From the NCBI GenBank assembly GCA_927911695.1, contig CAKMQO010000207.1, forward strand, positions 1-8,310: a DNA stretch of 8,310 nucleotides. Direction: 5' to 3'. The notes below the pieces were generated by a model. That model saw only the letters and a program-made list of their open reading frames with translations, made no database searches and was not told the DNA's origin. Position 1 is the stretch's first letter. Every line of letters begins with the position of its first letter. Made by a program: the position numbers and the translations under genes. This DNA is from an uncultured Gemella sp. (GTDB lineage: Bacteria; Bacillota; Bacilli; Staphylococcales; Gemellaceae). Shown here piece by piece: positions 1 through 5,833 of the stretch.

Positions 1-64
1 ACTCAATAAAAGTAGAATTATTTTTACTAAAAATAAGTTTTTTTTAAAAAAATTATTAAAATAC

Positions 65-93
65 TTGCAATTACTTATTCAATGTGATATTAT
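65..93 (+). promoter_or_regulatory. Promoter of rplK-rplA
   Basis: TTGCAA (65-70) and TATTAT (88-93) are separated by exactly 17 bp. A TGA immediately before the -10 makes it an extended -10 promoter. Transcription would start near position 100, leaving a leader of about 95 nt before rplK. This is a direct match to the sigma-A consensus; the start site is inferred. Confidence 0.75.
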
Positions 94-120
94 ATTCAAG
101 TATGTAAAAATACAAAACTT

Positions 121-175
121 GATTGAGTGGGAGAACGAAAAATTCAAAGACGTTCAAATGACCACATCACGAAAA
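121..175 (+). promoter_or_regulatory. rplK-rplA leader, probable L1 autoregulatory site
   Basis: The leader contains GTGGGAG (127-133) facing ATGACCACATCACGA (158-172). GTGG (127-130) pairs with CCAC (162-165). A second helix, GAACG (133-137) with CGTTC (151-155), lies inside it, separated by an asymmetric internal loop. Conserved GTGGGAG and ACCACATCACG blocks are what I recall from L11-L1 operon leaders. There, free L1 binds an mRNA copy of its 23S rRNA site and represses the operon. The pairing is seen in the sequence; L1 binding is inferred. Confidence 0.7.
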
Positions 176-194
176 ATATATAGGAGGTTTTATC

Positions 195-620
195 GTGGCT
201 AAAAAAGTTATAAAAGTTGTTAAATTACAAGTACCAGCAGGTAAAGCTAACCCAGCTCCACCAGTTGGTCCAGCGTTAGGTCAAGCTGGTGTAAACATCA
301 TGGGATTCTGTAAAGAATTCAATGCTCGTACACAAGACCAAGCAGGATTAATCATTCCAGTAGTAATCTCAGTATATGAAGACCGTTCATTTACTTTCAT
401 TACTAAAACACCACCTGCACCAGTATTACTTAAAAAAGCAGCTAAAATTGAAAAAGCATCTTCTGTACCTAACCGTGACAAAGTTGCTACAGTTTCAAAA
501 GCTCAAGTTCAAGAAATCGCTGAACTTAAAATGGCTGACTTAAACGCAGCTTCTGTAGAAGCAGCAATGCGTATGATCGAAGGTACTGCAAGAAGTATGG
601 GTATCTTAATAGGAGAATAG
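195..620 (+). CDS. rplK: 50S ribosomal protein L11
   Basis: This is the L11 protein of the large subunit, which binds the GTPase-associated region of 23S rRNA with the L10/L12 stalk and supports factor binding and the stringent response. The 141-residue product has the usual bacterial length. Its N-terminal domain begins [18 protein letters not shown] and holds [14 protein letters not shown] at about residues 22-35, with [11 protein letters not shown] around 73-83. The C-terminal RNA-binding domain ends in ARSMGI. Translation starts at a GTG preceded by TAGGAGGT (181-188), and no ATG fits better. The stop is TAG, and rplA follows 13 bp later behind its own AGGAGGA (611-625 region). This is the first gene of a two-gene operon; secE/nusG are not immediately upstream and rplJ/rplL do not follow. 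The frame is intact, unlike its neighbour. Confidence 0.97.
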   Translation: MAKKVIKVVKLQVPAGKANPAPPVGPALGQAGVNIMGFCKEFNARTQDQAGLIIPVVISVYEDRSFTFITKTPPAPVLLKKAAKIEKASSVPNRDKVATVSKAQVQEIAELKMADLNAASVEAAMRMIEGTARSMGILIGE

Positions 621-633
621 GAGGATAATTATA

Positions 634-1327
634 ATGGCAAAAAAAGGTAAAAAATATCTTGAAGCAGCTAAATTAGTAGATTCTTCTAGTCTATACTCTG
701 TAGTAGAAGCAATCGAATTAGCTAAAAAAACAAGCACAGTTAATTTTGACGCAACTGTAGAAGTTGCATTCCGTTTAGGAGTTGACACTCGTAAAAACGA
801 CCAACAAGTTCGTGGAGCAGTAGTTCTTCCTAAAGGAACTGGTAAAACTGCTAAAGTTTTAGTTTTTGCTAAAGGTGATAAAGCAGCAGAAGCTGAAGCA
901 GCAGGAGCTGACTACGTAGGACAAGGTGAATACATCACTAAAATCCAACAAGGTTGTTTGATTTTGACGTAATCGTAGCTACTCCAGATATGATGGGAGA
1001 AGTTGGTAAAATCGGTCGTGTATTAGGACCTAAAGGATTAATGCCAAACCCTAAAACTGGGTACTGTAACTATGGACGTTACGTAAAGCTGTTAATGAAA
1101 TCAAAGCTGGTAAAGTTGAATACCGTGCTGAAAAAGCTGGTGTTGTTCACACTCCAATCGGTAAAGTTTCATTCTCAACTGAAGACTTAGTTGAAAACTT
1201 CAACGCTGTTCAAGACGCTTTAGCTAAAGCTAAACCAGCTGCTGCTAAAGGAACTTACTTCAAATCTGTAGCTGTAACTACAACTATGGGTCCTGGAGTA
1301 CGTGTTAACACAGCAGAATTCAAATAA
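634..1327 (+). CDS. rplA: 50S ribosomal protein L1 (frameshifted by three indels)
   Basis: L1 forms the mobile stalk at the tRNA exit site of the large subunit and represses its own operon. Translation starts at ATG 634 behind AGGAGGA. The frame is normal to codon 107 and then shows three changes relative to the expected L1 sequence. One G is missing after 956 (the KIQQG-W-FDFDV region), one extra G lies in GGG 1059-1061 (PKTGTVTMDV region), and one extra G is at 1083 ([11 protein letters not shown] region). Correcting all three gives 230 residues, the normal length. That product includes [20 protein letters not shown] and LMPNPKTG and ends VRVNTAEFK before TAA 1325-1327. As it stands, the longest piece is 112 residues. 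Three indels within about 130 bp, with every flanking codon still typical of L1, argue for sequence error rather than decay. A terminator follows directly. Confidence 0.93.
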
Positions 1328-1340
1328 GAATTATTAATAC

Positions 1341-1375
1341 AAAGAAGATTTGGTTAACCAAGTCTTCTTTTTTTT
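1341..1375 (+). terminator. Rho-independent terminator of rplK-rplA
   Basis: A 13-bp stem (1341-1353 with 1358-1370, one G-T pair) closes a TTAA loop and runs into a T tract to 1375. It lies 14 bp after the rplA stop, so rplK-rplA form a closed two-gene unit. Confidence 0.9.
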
Positions 1376-1401
1376 GTTCTTTCCCTACCTCACTATAACA
1401 T

Positions 1402-1453
1402 AAATAAAAAAGCTATGACTTACACTATTTTCTGTACTAAATCACTAGCTTTC
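1402..1453 (-). terminator. Probable terminator of the GntR/ABC operon
   Basis: Read on the minus strand, AAAGCTA-G-TGATTTA pairs with TAAGTCA-TAGCTTT. That is 14 pairs with one bulged G and one G-T pair, around a loop of about 15 nt, followed by TTTTTTATTTA. It sits about 40 bp past the stop of the permease gene. The stem is AT-rich and the loop large, so termination may be partial. The remaining bases of 1376-1490 show nothing else I can support. Confidence 0.6.
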
Positions 1454-1490
1454 TTATATTCTTTTATTTTCGTTTTGTTCTTGCTTAACC

Positions 1491-2312
1491 TTACTTGGTT
1501 TCATTATAAGTATTTATTAATTCAACTCTAGTTGCATCTTTAGTTCCTTCTTTAATTCCTTCAAAGAACATATTAGCTTCAAATGTATAAATTTTTAAGC
1601 CACTTGTAATTATTAAAAGAAACAGAATTAAAGCAAGTTTTCCTTTATACTTTTTATCTACTCGTTTATTTTCTCTCTTATGAGCTAATAAAATATTTAC
1701 GATAACATAGTAATATAACAATGTGATTACTATTAATAGTGCTAATTTTATTAAACTAAATTCCGTATTATCATATTTTGGACCTATATATCCACTAAAA
1801 GGCACTAAAGAAAATCGAAAGATTCCTACTATAAATTGATAAATAATAATATCATATATAAAGAAGTATATTAGTGTTATTTTTGTCTTAATCATCTGAA
1901 TTATAGCAAAATTTGATAATGCTATAACTACTATTATTGCATATAGGTATTCAATAGGATTAACTTTACGATAAATATAATCTAATACAAAAGATATTAT
2001 TCCCCCAAAGAATAAAATTATATAAGTTGTATAGTAAATATATCTTACTTTATCTTTTAATGAAATCGGTAGATATTCAATAAATTGATGTTCAGGATCA
2101 TCATATTTTCTTCCATTTATCACAATAATTATTGAACTAATAACAGCTAAAATAATATAAGTTTTATGAAATAATAACTCAAGCACTACAGTGATGGTAA
2201 TAAAATAATATAGTAAATATAAACTCTTATATAATAAAGGTTTCGTATAATTTCTATTTGAAATTAAATTCCAAATTGCCCCAAAGTTTGTATCGTATTT
2301 TTGTTTATACAT
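1491..2312 (-). CDS. ABC-2-like transporter membrane subunit
   Basis: This is a 273-residue, strongly hydrophobic protein with about seven predicted membrane helices, near residues 28-48, 51-66, 92-113, 121-142, 147-166, 186-211 and 226-245. Between the second and third helices is HQFIEYLPISLKDKVRYIY (residues 75-93). It resembles the LP-S-K-D-VR segment common after a helix pair in ABC-2 type permeases, where it is thought to contact the ATPase. The start overlaps the end of the ATPase gene by 8 bp, with AAGGGAG as ribosome binding site, so the two are translationally linked. Together with the ATPase and a YtrA-type regulator it should form an exporter or envelope-stress transporter of the YtrBC/Pmt kind. 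The substrate cannot be read from the sequence. I recognise it by architecture and context, not by close similarity. Confidence 0.75.
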   Translation of the reverse strand: MYKQKYDTNFGAIWNLISNRNYTKPLLYKSLYLLYYFITITVVLELLFHKTYIILAVISSIIIVINGRKYDDPEHQFIEYLPISLKDKVRYIYYTTYIILFFGGIISFVLDYIYRKVNPIEYLYAIIVVIALSNFAIIQMIKTKITLIYFFIYDIIIYQFIVGIFRFSLVPFSGYIGPKYDNTEFSLIKLALLIVITLLYYYVIVNILLAHKRENKRVDKKYKGKLALILFLLIITSGLKIYTFEANMFFEGIKEGTKDATRVELINTYNETK

Positions 2313-3019
2313 TTGACTTCTCTCCCTTCATAATAGAAAGCAAAATATTTTCTATATCTGTAGTGTTAAATCTTTCTTGTAGCTCTACTATATCTTCTTT
2401 AGTATCAATTCTTCCATTTTCAAGGACAATTACATAATCTGCCAGACTCTTTATTACTAAAGGATCTTCAGTTACAAGAATAATCATTTTATTTTCATCC
2501 ATATAATCTCTTAAAAGATTTAATATTTCTTTTTTAGCTATTAGTCCTATTCCAGAAAATGGATTATCTAATACTAATATACTAGACTTAGTAAAATAAC
2601 CTACTGCAAATAATAGTATTTTTTTTCTCTCCTTGAGACAATTCATAAATTTTACTATGAAGAACAATCTTATGTTTATTTAAAAATTCAAAACATTTAT
2701 CTATATTAAATCTTTCATCTAATTTAGATATTTTATATAAAACTTCATTTACCTGTAAAGTGTCTGAAAATAATGGTTTATCGGCTACATAAGAATATAG
2801 TTTCTTAATTTCTACTGCATTTTGTTGAAAGTTCAAATTATTATAGCTAATTGCATTGTTATATGATGATATTGCTCCTAATAGTGTTTGAAGAAATAGT
2901 GTTTTACCACTCCCACTATTACCTGTAATTGCATAGACATATCCATCTTCTATCTCCAAATCTATTGGACCTAGTTGAAATGACTTTTTATTAATCTGTA
3001 AATTATTCACTTTTATCAT
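2305..3019 (-). CDS. ABC transporter ATP-binding protein (one-base frameshift, atypical active site)
   Basis: The gene starts at 3019, sharing ATGA with the gntR stop, behind GGAGGGG. Frame one covers residues 1-133, with Walker A GNSGSGKT (33-40), a Q-loop region YSYVADKPLF (75-84) and a signature LSQGE (127-131). It then leaves frame in a run of eight A (2619-2626) and stops 9 codons later. Removing one A joins it to the second half and gives 237 residues, a normal length for this class. The second half reads ILLFAVGYF, Walker B ILVLDNPFSG and ends at 2305. In the joined protein Walker B is followed by Asn152 where the catalytic Glu is usual. The D-loop reads SGIG, and the switch position is Glu184 (VTED) where His is usual. 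Either the ATPase is slow or these residues are compensated. The A8 tract could be a sequencing error or a site of transcriptional slippage. Confidence 0.8.
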
Positions 3020-3399
3020 AAATTTTTCCCCTCCAATACTTTATCAACTATCTCCTTAATATCTTCTATATTAAGTCCATCATTAATAGCATTATCAATT
3101 ATTACCTTTAGTTCAACTAAATACTCTTCTTTTTTTATAGATAATACAGTAGCTAAATCTATATCATTTACAAAATATCCCACAGCTCCTTTAGAATATA
3201 TGAGTTCTTCTTGTAATAATACTTCATATGATTTTTTTACTGTTATTATACCTACTTCTAGCTCTTTAGATAAGCTTCTAATAGAAGGTAATTGATCATT
3301 ACATTTTAAGCTACCATTAAGAATACTACTCTTTATTTGTGTAGCCACCTGTTGATAAATCGGAACAGATGACATATTAGAAATTTTTATATCCATCAT
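3016..3399 (-). CDS. GntR-family transcriptional regulator, YtrA type
   Basis: This is a short 127-residue regulator. Residues 12-78 form the GntR winged helix: PIYQQVATQIKSSILNGSL, then LPSIRSLSKELEVGIITVKKSYEVL (recognition helix about 48-62) and the wing IYSKGAVGYFV. The C-terminal part is only about 45 residues and helical, too short for a FadR or HutC ligand domain but typical of the YtrA subfamily, which sits in operons with ABC transporters. It is the first gene of the minus-strand operon and ends in a 4-bp ATGA overlap with the ATPase gene. Two consecutive ATGs can start it. AAGGAGG (3403-3409) leaves only 3 nt to the first but 6 nt to the second, so residue 1 may be absent. Autorepression is likely, since an inverted repeat flanks the -10 of its own promoter. 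Confidence 0.9.
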   Translation of the reverse strand: MMDIKISNMSSVPIYQQVATQIKSSILNGSLKCNDQLPSIRSLSKELEVGIITVKKSYEVLLQEELIYSKGAVGYFVNDIDLATVLSIKKEEYLVELKVIIDNAINDGLNIEDIKEIVDKVLEGKNL

Positions 3400-3466
3400 A
3401 CTCCTCCTTATTAATTCTTTTAAAATTAATTTGTATAATTCAATTATATATTAAAAACGTTTTCTT

Positions 3467-3494
3467 GTATCTACTGTGATTATACGATAGATAC
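3467..3494. promoter_or_regulatory. Inverted-repeat operator for the GntR/YtrA repressor
   Basis: GTATCTA (3467-3473) and TAGATAC (3488-3494) form a perfect 7-bp inverted repeat with a 14-bp spacer. It brackets the -10 hexamer of the minus-strand promoter. Widely spaced half-sites like this are known for YtrA-type regulators. Binding by the adjacent regulator is inferred from position and symmetry. Confidence 0.65.
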
Positions 3495-3508
3495 AGTTGC
3501 TTTGTCAA
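3479..3508 (-). promoter_or_regulatory. Promoter of the GntR/ABC operon
   Basis: On the minus strand a perfect TTGACA (3508-3503) is followed after 18 bp by a perfect TATAAT (3484-3479). Transcription would start near 3472, about 70 nt before gntR. Two consensus hexamers imply a strong promoter that needs repression, which fits the operator around the -10. The rest of 3400-3577 shows nothing else I can support. Confidence 0.75.
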
Positions 3509-3577
3509 TATGTATTTTGTAATTTCTTATATTTTTTATTAAAATACTCTAAATCCTAAGTTTAAAGGTAAGTATCA

Positions 3578-3606
3578 TTTTGAAATACTCTGTTACATGT
3601 TATAAT
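3578..3606 (+). promoter_or_regulatory. Promoter of the glycosyltransferase gene
   Basis: TATAAT (3601-3606) is preceded directly by TGT, an extended -10. The -35 is weak: TTTTGA (3578-3583) at 17 bp, or TTGAAA (3580-3585) at 15 bp. The start site would be near 3613, with a leader of about 24 nt that carries TAGGAG (3624-3629). Confidence 0.6.
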
Positions 3607-3636
3607 TATATTAACTATTATTTTAGGAGTGTATTT

Positions 3637-4321
3637 ATGATTACTATTATTGTGCCAATTTATAACGAAGAAAAAACAATACGTGATTTTGTCTATAATC
3701 TGTATTGTTTGCATAATATAAAGGAACATGAGGTGCTTTTTGTTGATGGAGGTTCGACTGATAAGACAAAAGAAATCCTAGATGACCTTTCTTATTTCGG
3801 TTACTCATATCACTTATCGGATAAAAAGGTCGTGCAAATCAGATGAATTATGGTGCGAAAATTGCTAAAGGTGATATTCTATGGTTTGTTCATTGTGATA
3901 GTGTACTTCAAAAAGATGTAATAGAAAAAGTACTTGCCTGCCCTACTGAAGTCGGCTGTCTAAAGATTAGATTCTATCCAAATAGTTTTCCTATGTGGGT
4001 AAATTCTCTCGTTTCTAATATGCGTGCAAGTATTACTAACCTTGCCTTTGGGGATCAAGCGATATTTCTATCAAAGAAGGTATTTGAAAAAGTTGGGGGA
4101 TACAAAGATATGCCTTTTAATGGAAGATTATAAACTCTCAGAGGATTTAAGTGCACTTAGTTATAAAATTACAGTAATTGACTCCCCTATCACAACATCT
4201 ACAAGAAGATACAAAAATCATACTGTAAAAACAATGTGGCAGATGCAACAATATCAAAAAAATGTATCGTCGTGGTGTTCCTGTAGAAGAAATTGCAAAA
4301 ATGTATAAAGATGTAAGATAG
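3637..4321 (+). CDS. Family 2 glycosyltransferase, rSAM/selenodomain-associated type (three indels)
   Basis: The ATG at 3637 follows TAGGAG by 7 nt. An upstream ATG-like start at 3580 lies inside the promoter and is rejected. The product begins MITIIVPIYNEEKTI, the usual GT-A opening, with VDGGSTDKT at residues 36-44 and, after correction, GRANQMNYGA (65-74) and HCDS (86-89) in the DXD region. Later come FGDQAIFLSKKVF and MEDYKLSEDL. This pattern fits the family named transferase 2, rSAM/selenodomain-associated (TIGR04283, from memory). Three one-base indels break it: one A missing in A5 (3823-3827), one extra T in T4 (4115-4118) and one extra A in A7 (4256-4262). Corrected, it gives 227 residues ending MYKDVR, a normal length. 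It lies upstream of the peroxidase-like and radical SAM genes with which this family is typically found. The acceptor substrate is unknown. Confidence 0.85.
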
Positions 4322-4398
4322 CTTATTTTATACTTTTTGAGTAATATCTTCAAATCATTTTTACTAATTTTCGGTATTAGATAAATCAGACAATTTCA

Positions 4399-4427
4399 TT
4401 GATTATTTATGCAAACTAACTTATAAT
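4399..4427 (+). promoter_or_regulatory. Promoter of the peroxidase-like/radical SAM operon
   Basis: TTGATT (4399-4404), a 17-bp spacer and TATAAT (4422-4427) form a near-consensus sigma-A promoter. Transcription would start near 4434, some 30 nt before the ATG. The two downstream genes can thus be expressed independently of the glycosyltransferase. No terminator of note lies between 4322 and 4398. Confidence 0.75.
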
Positions 4428-4462
4428 AAAATTATATACAAATTTTTAAGGAGAGAATAAAT

Positions 4463-4801
4463 ATGGCAGATTATTTTAAAAAGAAACATTTAATAGAATT
4501 TGGTGAAGGGAAATTTGGTGAAGACGCACCTGATTATTGGAAAAACTTTATGAATTACTACGGTAATGTAATGGCTGAAGGTGAACTAACAACTCGCGAG
4601 AAGGCACTTATCGCACTTGCTGTAGCTCACGCTGAAGCATGTCCTTATTGTATTGATGCTTATACTAGTACTTGTTTAGAAGAAGGTTGCGATCAAGATC
4701 AAATCGCAGAAGCTATCCACGTTGCTGCAGCAATGAAAGCTGGTATTACACTTGTGCACGGTCTTCAAAGCAAAGAACTTTCTGATAAATTAACAAACTA
4801 G
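4463..4801 (+). CDS. Carboxymuconolactone decarboxylase/AhpD-like, arsenosugar-associated peroxidase-like protein
   Basis: This small cytosolic protein of 112 residues has the AhpD/CMD helical fold. The redox motif is HAEACPYCIDAYT, with Cys60 and Cys63 as the CxxC pair. Two further cysteines, Cys71 and Cys76, follow in TCLEEGC. The long N-terminal segment (YFKKKHLIEFGEGKFGEDAP, residues 4-23) and the C-terminal GLQSKEL match my memory of the peroxidase-like family linked to ArsS radical SAM proteins (TIGR04169). Some of its members carry Sec at a motif cysteine; here both are Cys codons. AAGGAGA lies 8 nt before the ATG. Its stop is 7 nt from the next gene, so the two form an operon. A thiol-dependent redox step alongside the radical SAM enzyme is inferred; the substrate is unknown. 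Confidence 0.88.
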   Translation: MADYFKKKHLIEFGEGKFGEDAPDYWKNFMNYYGNVMAEGELTTREKALIALAVAHAEACPYCIDAYTSTCLEEGCDQDQIAEAIHVAAAMKAGITLVHGLQSKELSDKLTN

Positions 4802-4808
4802 TAATATT

Positions 4809-5771
4809 ATGACAAAATTATATATTCCTAAATTTTTTGACCAAGTTGAGGAAAAACAATATTTATTAACTGAAGAATTTCCTGAAGTTATGCAAATCAA
4901 CGTAGGTAGTTTATGCAATATTATATGCAGTCACTGTCACGTCGATGGTGGACCTACAAGAAAAAATAATATGGTTCGCGAAACTTTTGAACAGATAATT
5001 GAAGCATTTAAAGTTGGTAAATATAAAACAATGGACATTACAGGTGGTGCGCCTGAGATGAATCCAAACTTCAGATGGTTTTTAAAAGAGATTTCTAAGT
5101 ACGCTAAAACTATAATTGTAAGAACAAATCTAATTATCTTAGATGTTCCCGCTTATAGAGATATACCAGAACTATATCGTGACTTAAAAGTTCAAGTAGT
5201 GGCGTCTTTACCCTACTATAACGAAAAAGTCGTAGCTAAGCAACGTGGAAAAGGTGTTTTCCCTAAGTCAATAGAAGTACTAAGAAGACTGAATGAACTA
5301 GGTTATGGGAAAGATGAAGACCTAATCTTAAACCTAGTCTATAATCCAAATGGAGCTTTTTTACCTCCTAAACAAGAAGCACTAGAAAAAACGTATAAGA
5401 AAAAACTATATGACAATTTTGAAATTGTCTTTAATAACCTATTTGCAATAACAAACAACCCTATAGGAAGATTCTCAGAATTTTTACATAGAGAAGATTT
5501 ATACGAGGGTTATATGAATAAACTTTATAAAGCATACAATCCTGCAACATTACCTGGGCTTATGTGTAGAAACATGATTTCCGTTGGTCCTGATGGATTT
5601 TTATATGATTGTGACTTTAACTACATTGAAAAACTTAAAATCTCTGGTGAGGTTAATCATGTAAGTCAACTTGTAGATAAACATACAGATGTACGTAGAA
5701 TTGTTACTGGTATGCACTGTTATGGTTGTACTGCAGGCGCTGGTTCATCTTGAGGTGGAGAAACTTGCTAG
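4809..5771 (+). CDS. arsS: ArsS-family radical SAM protein, probable selenoprotein (UGA at 5751-5753)
   Basis: The N-terminal radical SAM domain binds a 4Fe-4S cluster through C36-x3-C40-x2-C43 (SLCNIICSHCHVD) and has the GGAPEMNP segment (79-86). The C-terminal DUF3641-like domain includes PNGAFLPP (180-187), NNPIGRF (216-222), LMCRNMISV (251-259), DCDF (267-270) and HCYGCTAGAGSS (303-314). ArsS makes arsenosugar precursors by adding a deoxyadenosyl group to dimethylated arsenic in known cases; here the substrate is uncertain. The frame meets TGA at codon 315, where homologues as I recall carry Cys in GSSCGG. Reading through gives Sec-Gly-Gly-Glu-Thr-Cys and TAG (5769-5771), 320 residues in all. 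A SECIS-like hairpin follows. If UGA were a true stop the CDS would end at 5753. No Shine-Dalgarno site precedes the ATG, so translation probably depends on coupling to the upstream gene 7 nt away. Confidence 0.9.
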
Positions 5772-5785
5772 CATAGGTTATGCTA
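5751..5785 (+). promoter_or_regulatory. UGA selenocysteine codon with candidate bacterial SECIS hairpin
   Basis: After the UGA (5751-5753) come 15 nt and then a perfect 7-bp hairpin: TAGCATA (5769-5775), loop GGT (5776-5778), TATGCTA (5779-5785). The loop begins 22 nt after the UGA. Bacterial SECIS elements lie just downstream of the UGA, with a short stem, a conserved G early in the apical loop and a GU there, as in E. coli fdhF. All of these are met. The hairpin has no T tract and a real terminator follows separately, so it is not needed for termination. SelB binding is inferred. Confidence 0.75.
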
Positions 5786-5795
5786 ATAATAAACT

Positions 5796-5827
5796 AAAAG
5801 AAGCCATTAAACGTGGCTTCTTTTTTT
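5796..5827 (+). terminator. Terminator of the radical SAM operon, probably bidirectional
   Basis: An 11-bp stem (5796-5806 with 5814-5824, core GAAGCCA/TGGCTTC) has a 7-nt loop and ends in seven T. On the minus strand the same hairpin ends in TTTTAGTTT, so it may also stop transcription from the convergent small gene that ends at 5834. Confidence 0.88.
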
Positions 5828-5833
5828 CTTAAA

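Noticed and set aside
1..60. Possible terminator of an upstream gene (AGTA/TACT pairing and a T8 run)
   Set aside because: The complementary arms are only four bases and the region is simply AT-rich; no stable stem can be supported.
281..481. Minus-strand open frame inside rplK
   Set aside because: It lies wholly antisense to a well-supported ribosomal protein gene and shows no family features.
606..788. Minus-strand open frame over the rplK-rplA junction
   Set aside because: It is antisense to rplA's start and has no ribosome binding site or recognisable protein.
3580..3636. Upstream start adding 19 residues to the glycosyltransferase
   Set aside because: The extension covers the promoter -35/-10 and reads as non-family sequence; the ATG at 3637 has TAGGAG and begins the conserved GT-A motif.
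4313..4340. Possible terminator after the glycosyltransferase (TAAG-ATAG-CTTA followed by T)
   Set aside because: The stem is only 4 bp and AT-rich, too weak to call.
4147..4353. Minus-strand open frame antisense to the glycosyltransferase end
   Set aside because: It is a shadow of the third coding piece of the glycosyltransferase, with no independent support.
5751..5753. General UGA recoding (Trp or Gly) as explanation for readthrough
   Set aside because: UGA ends the gntR gene normally and Trp is encoded by TGG in this window, so only a local recoding such as selenocysteine fits.
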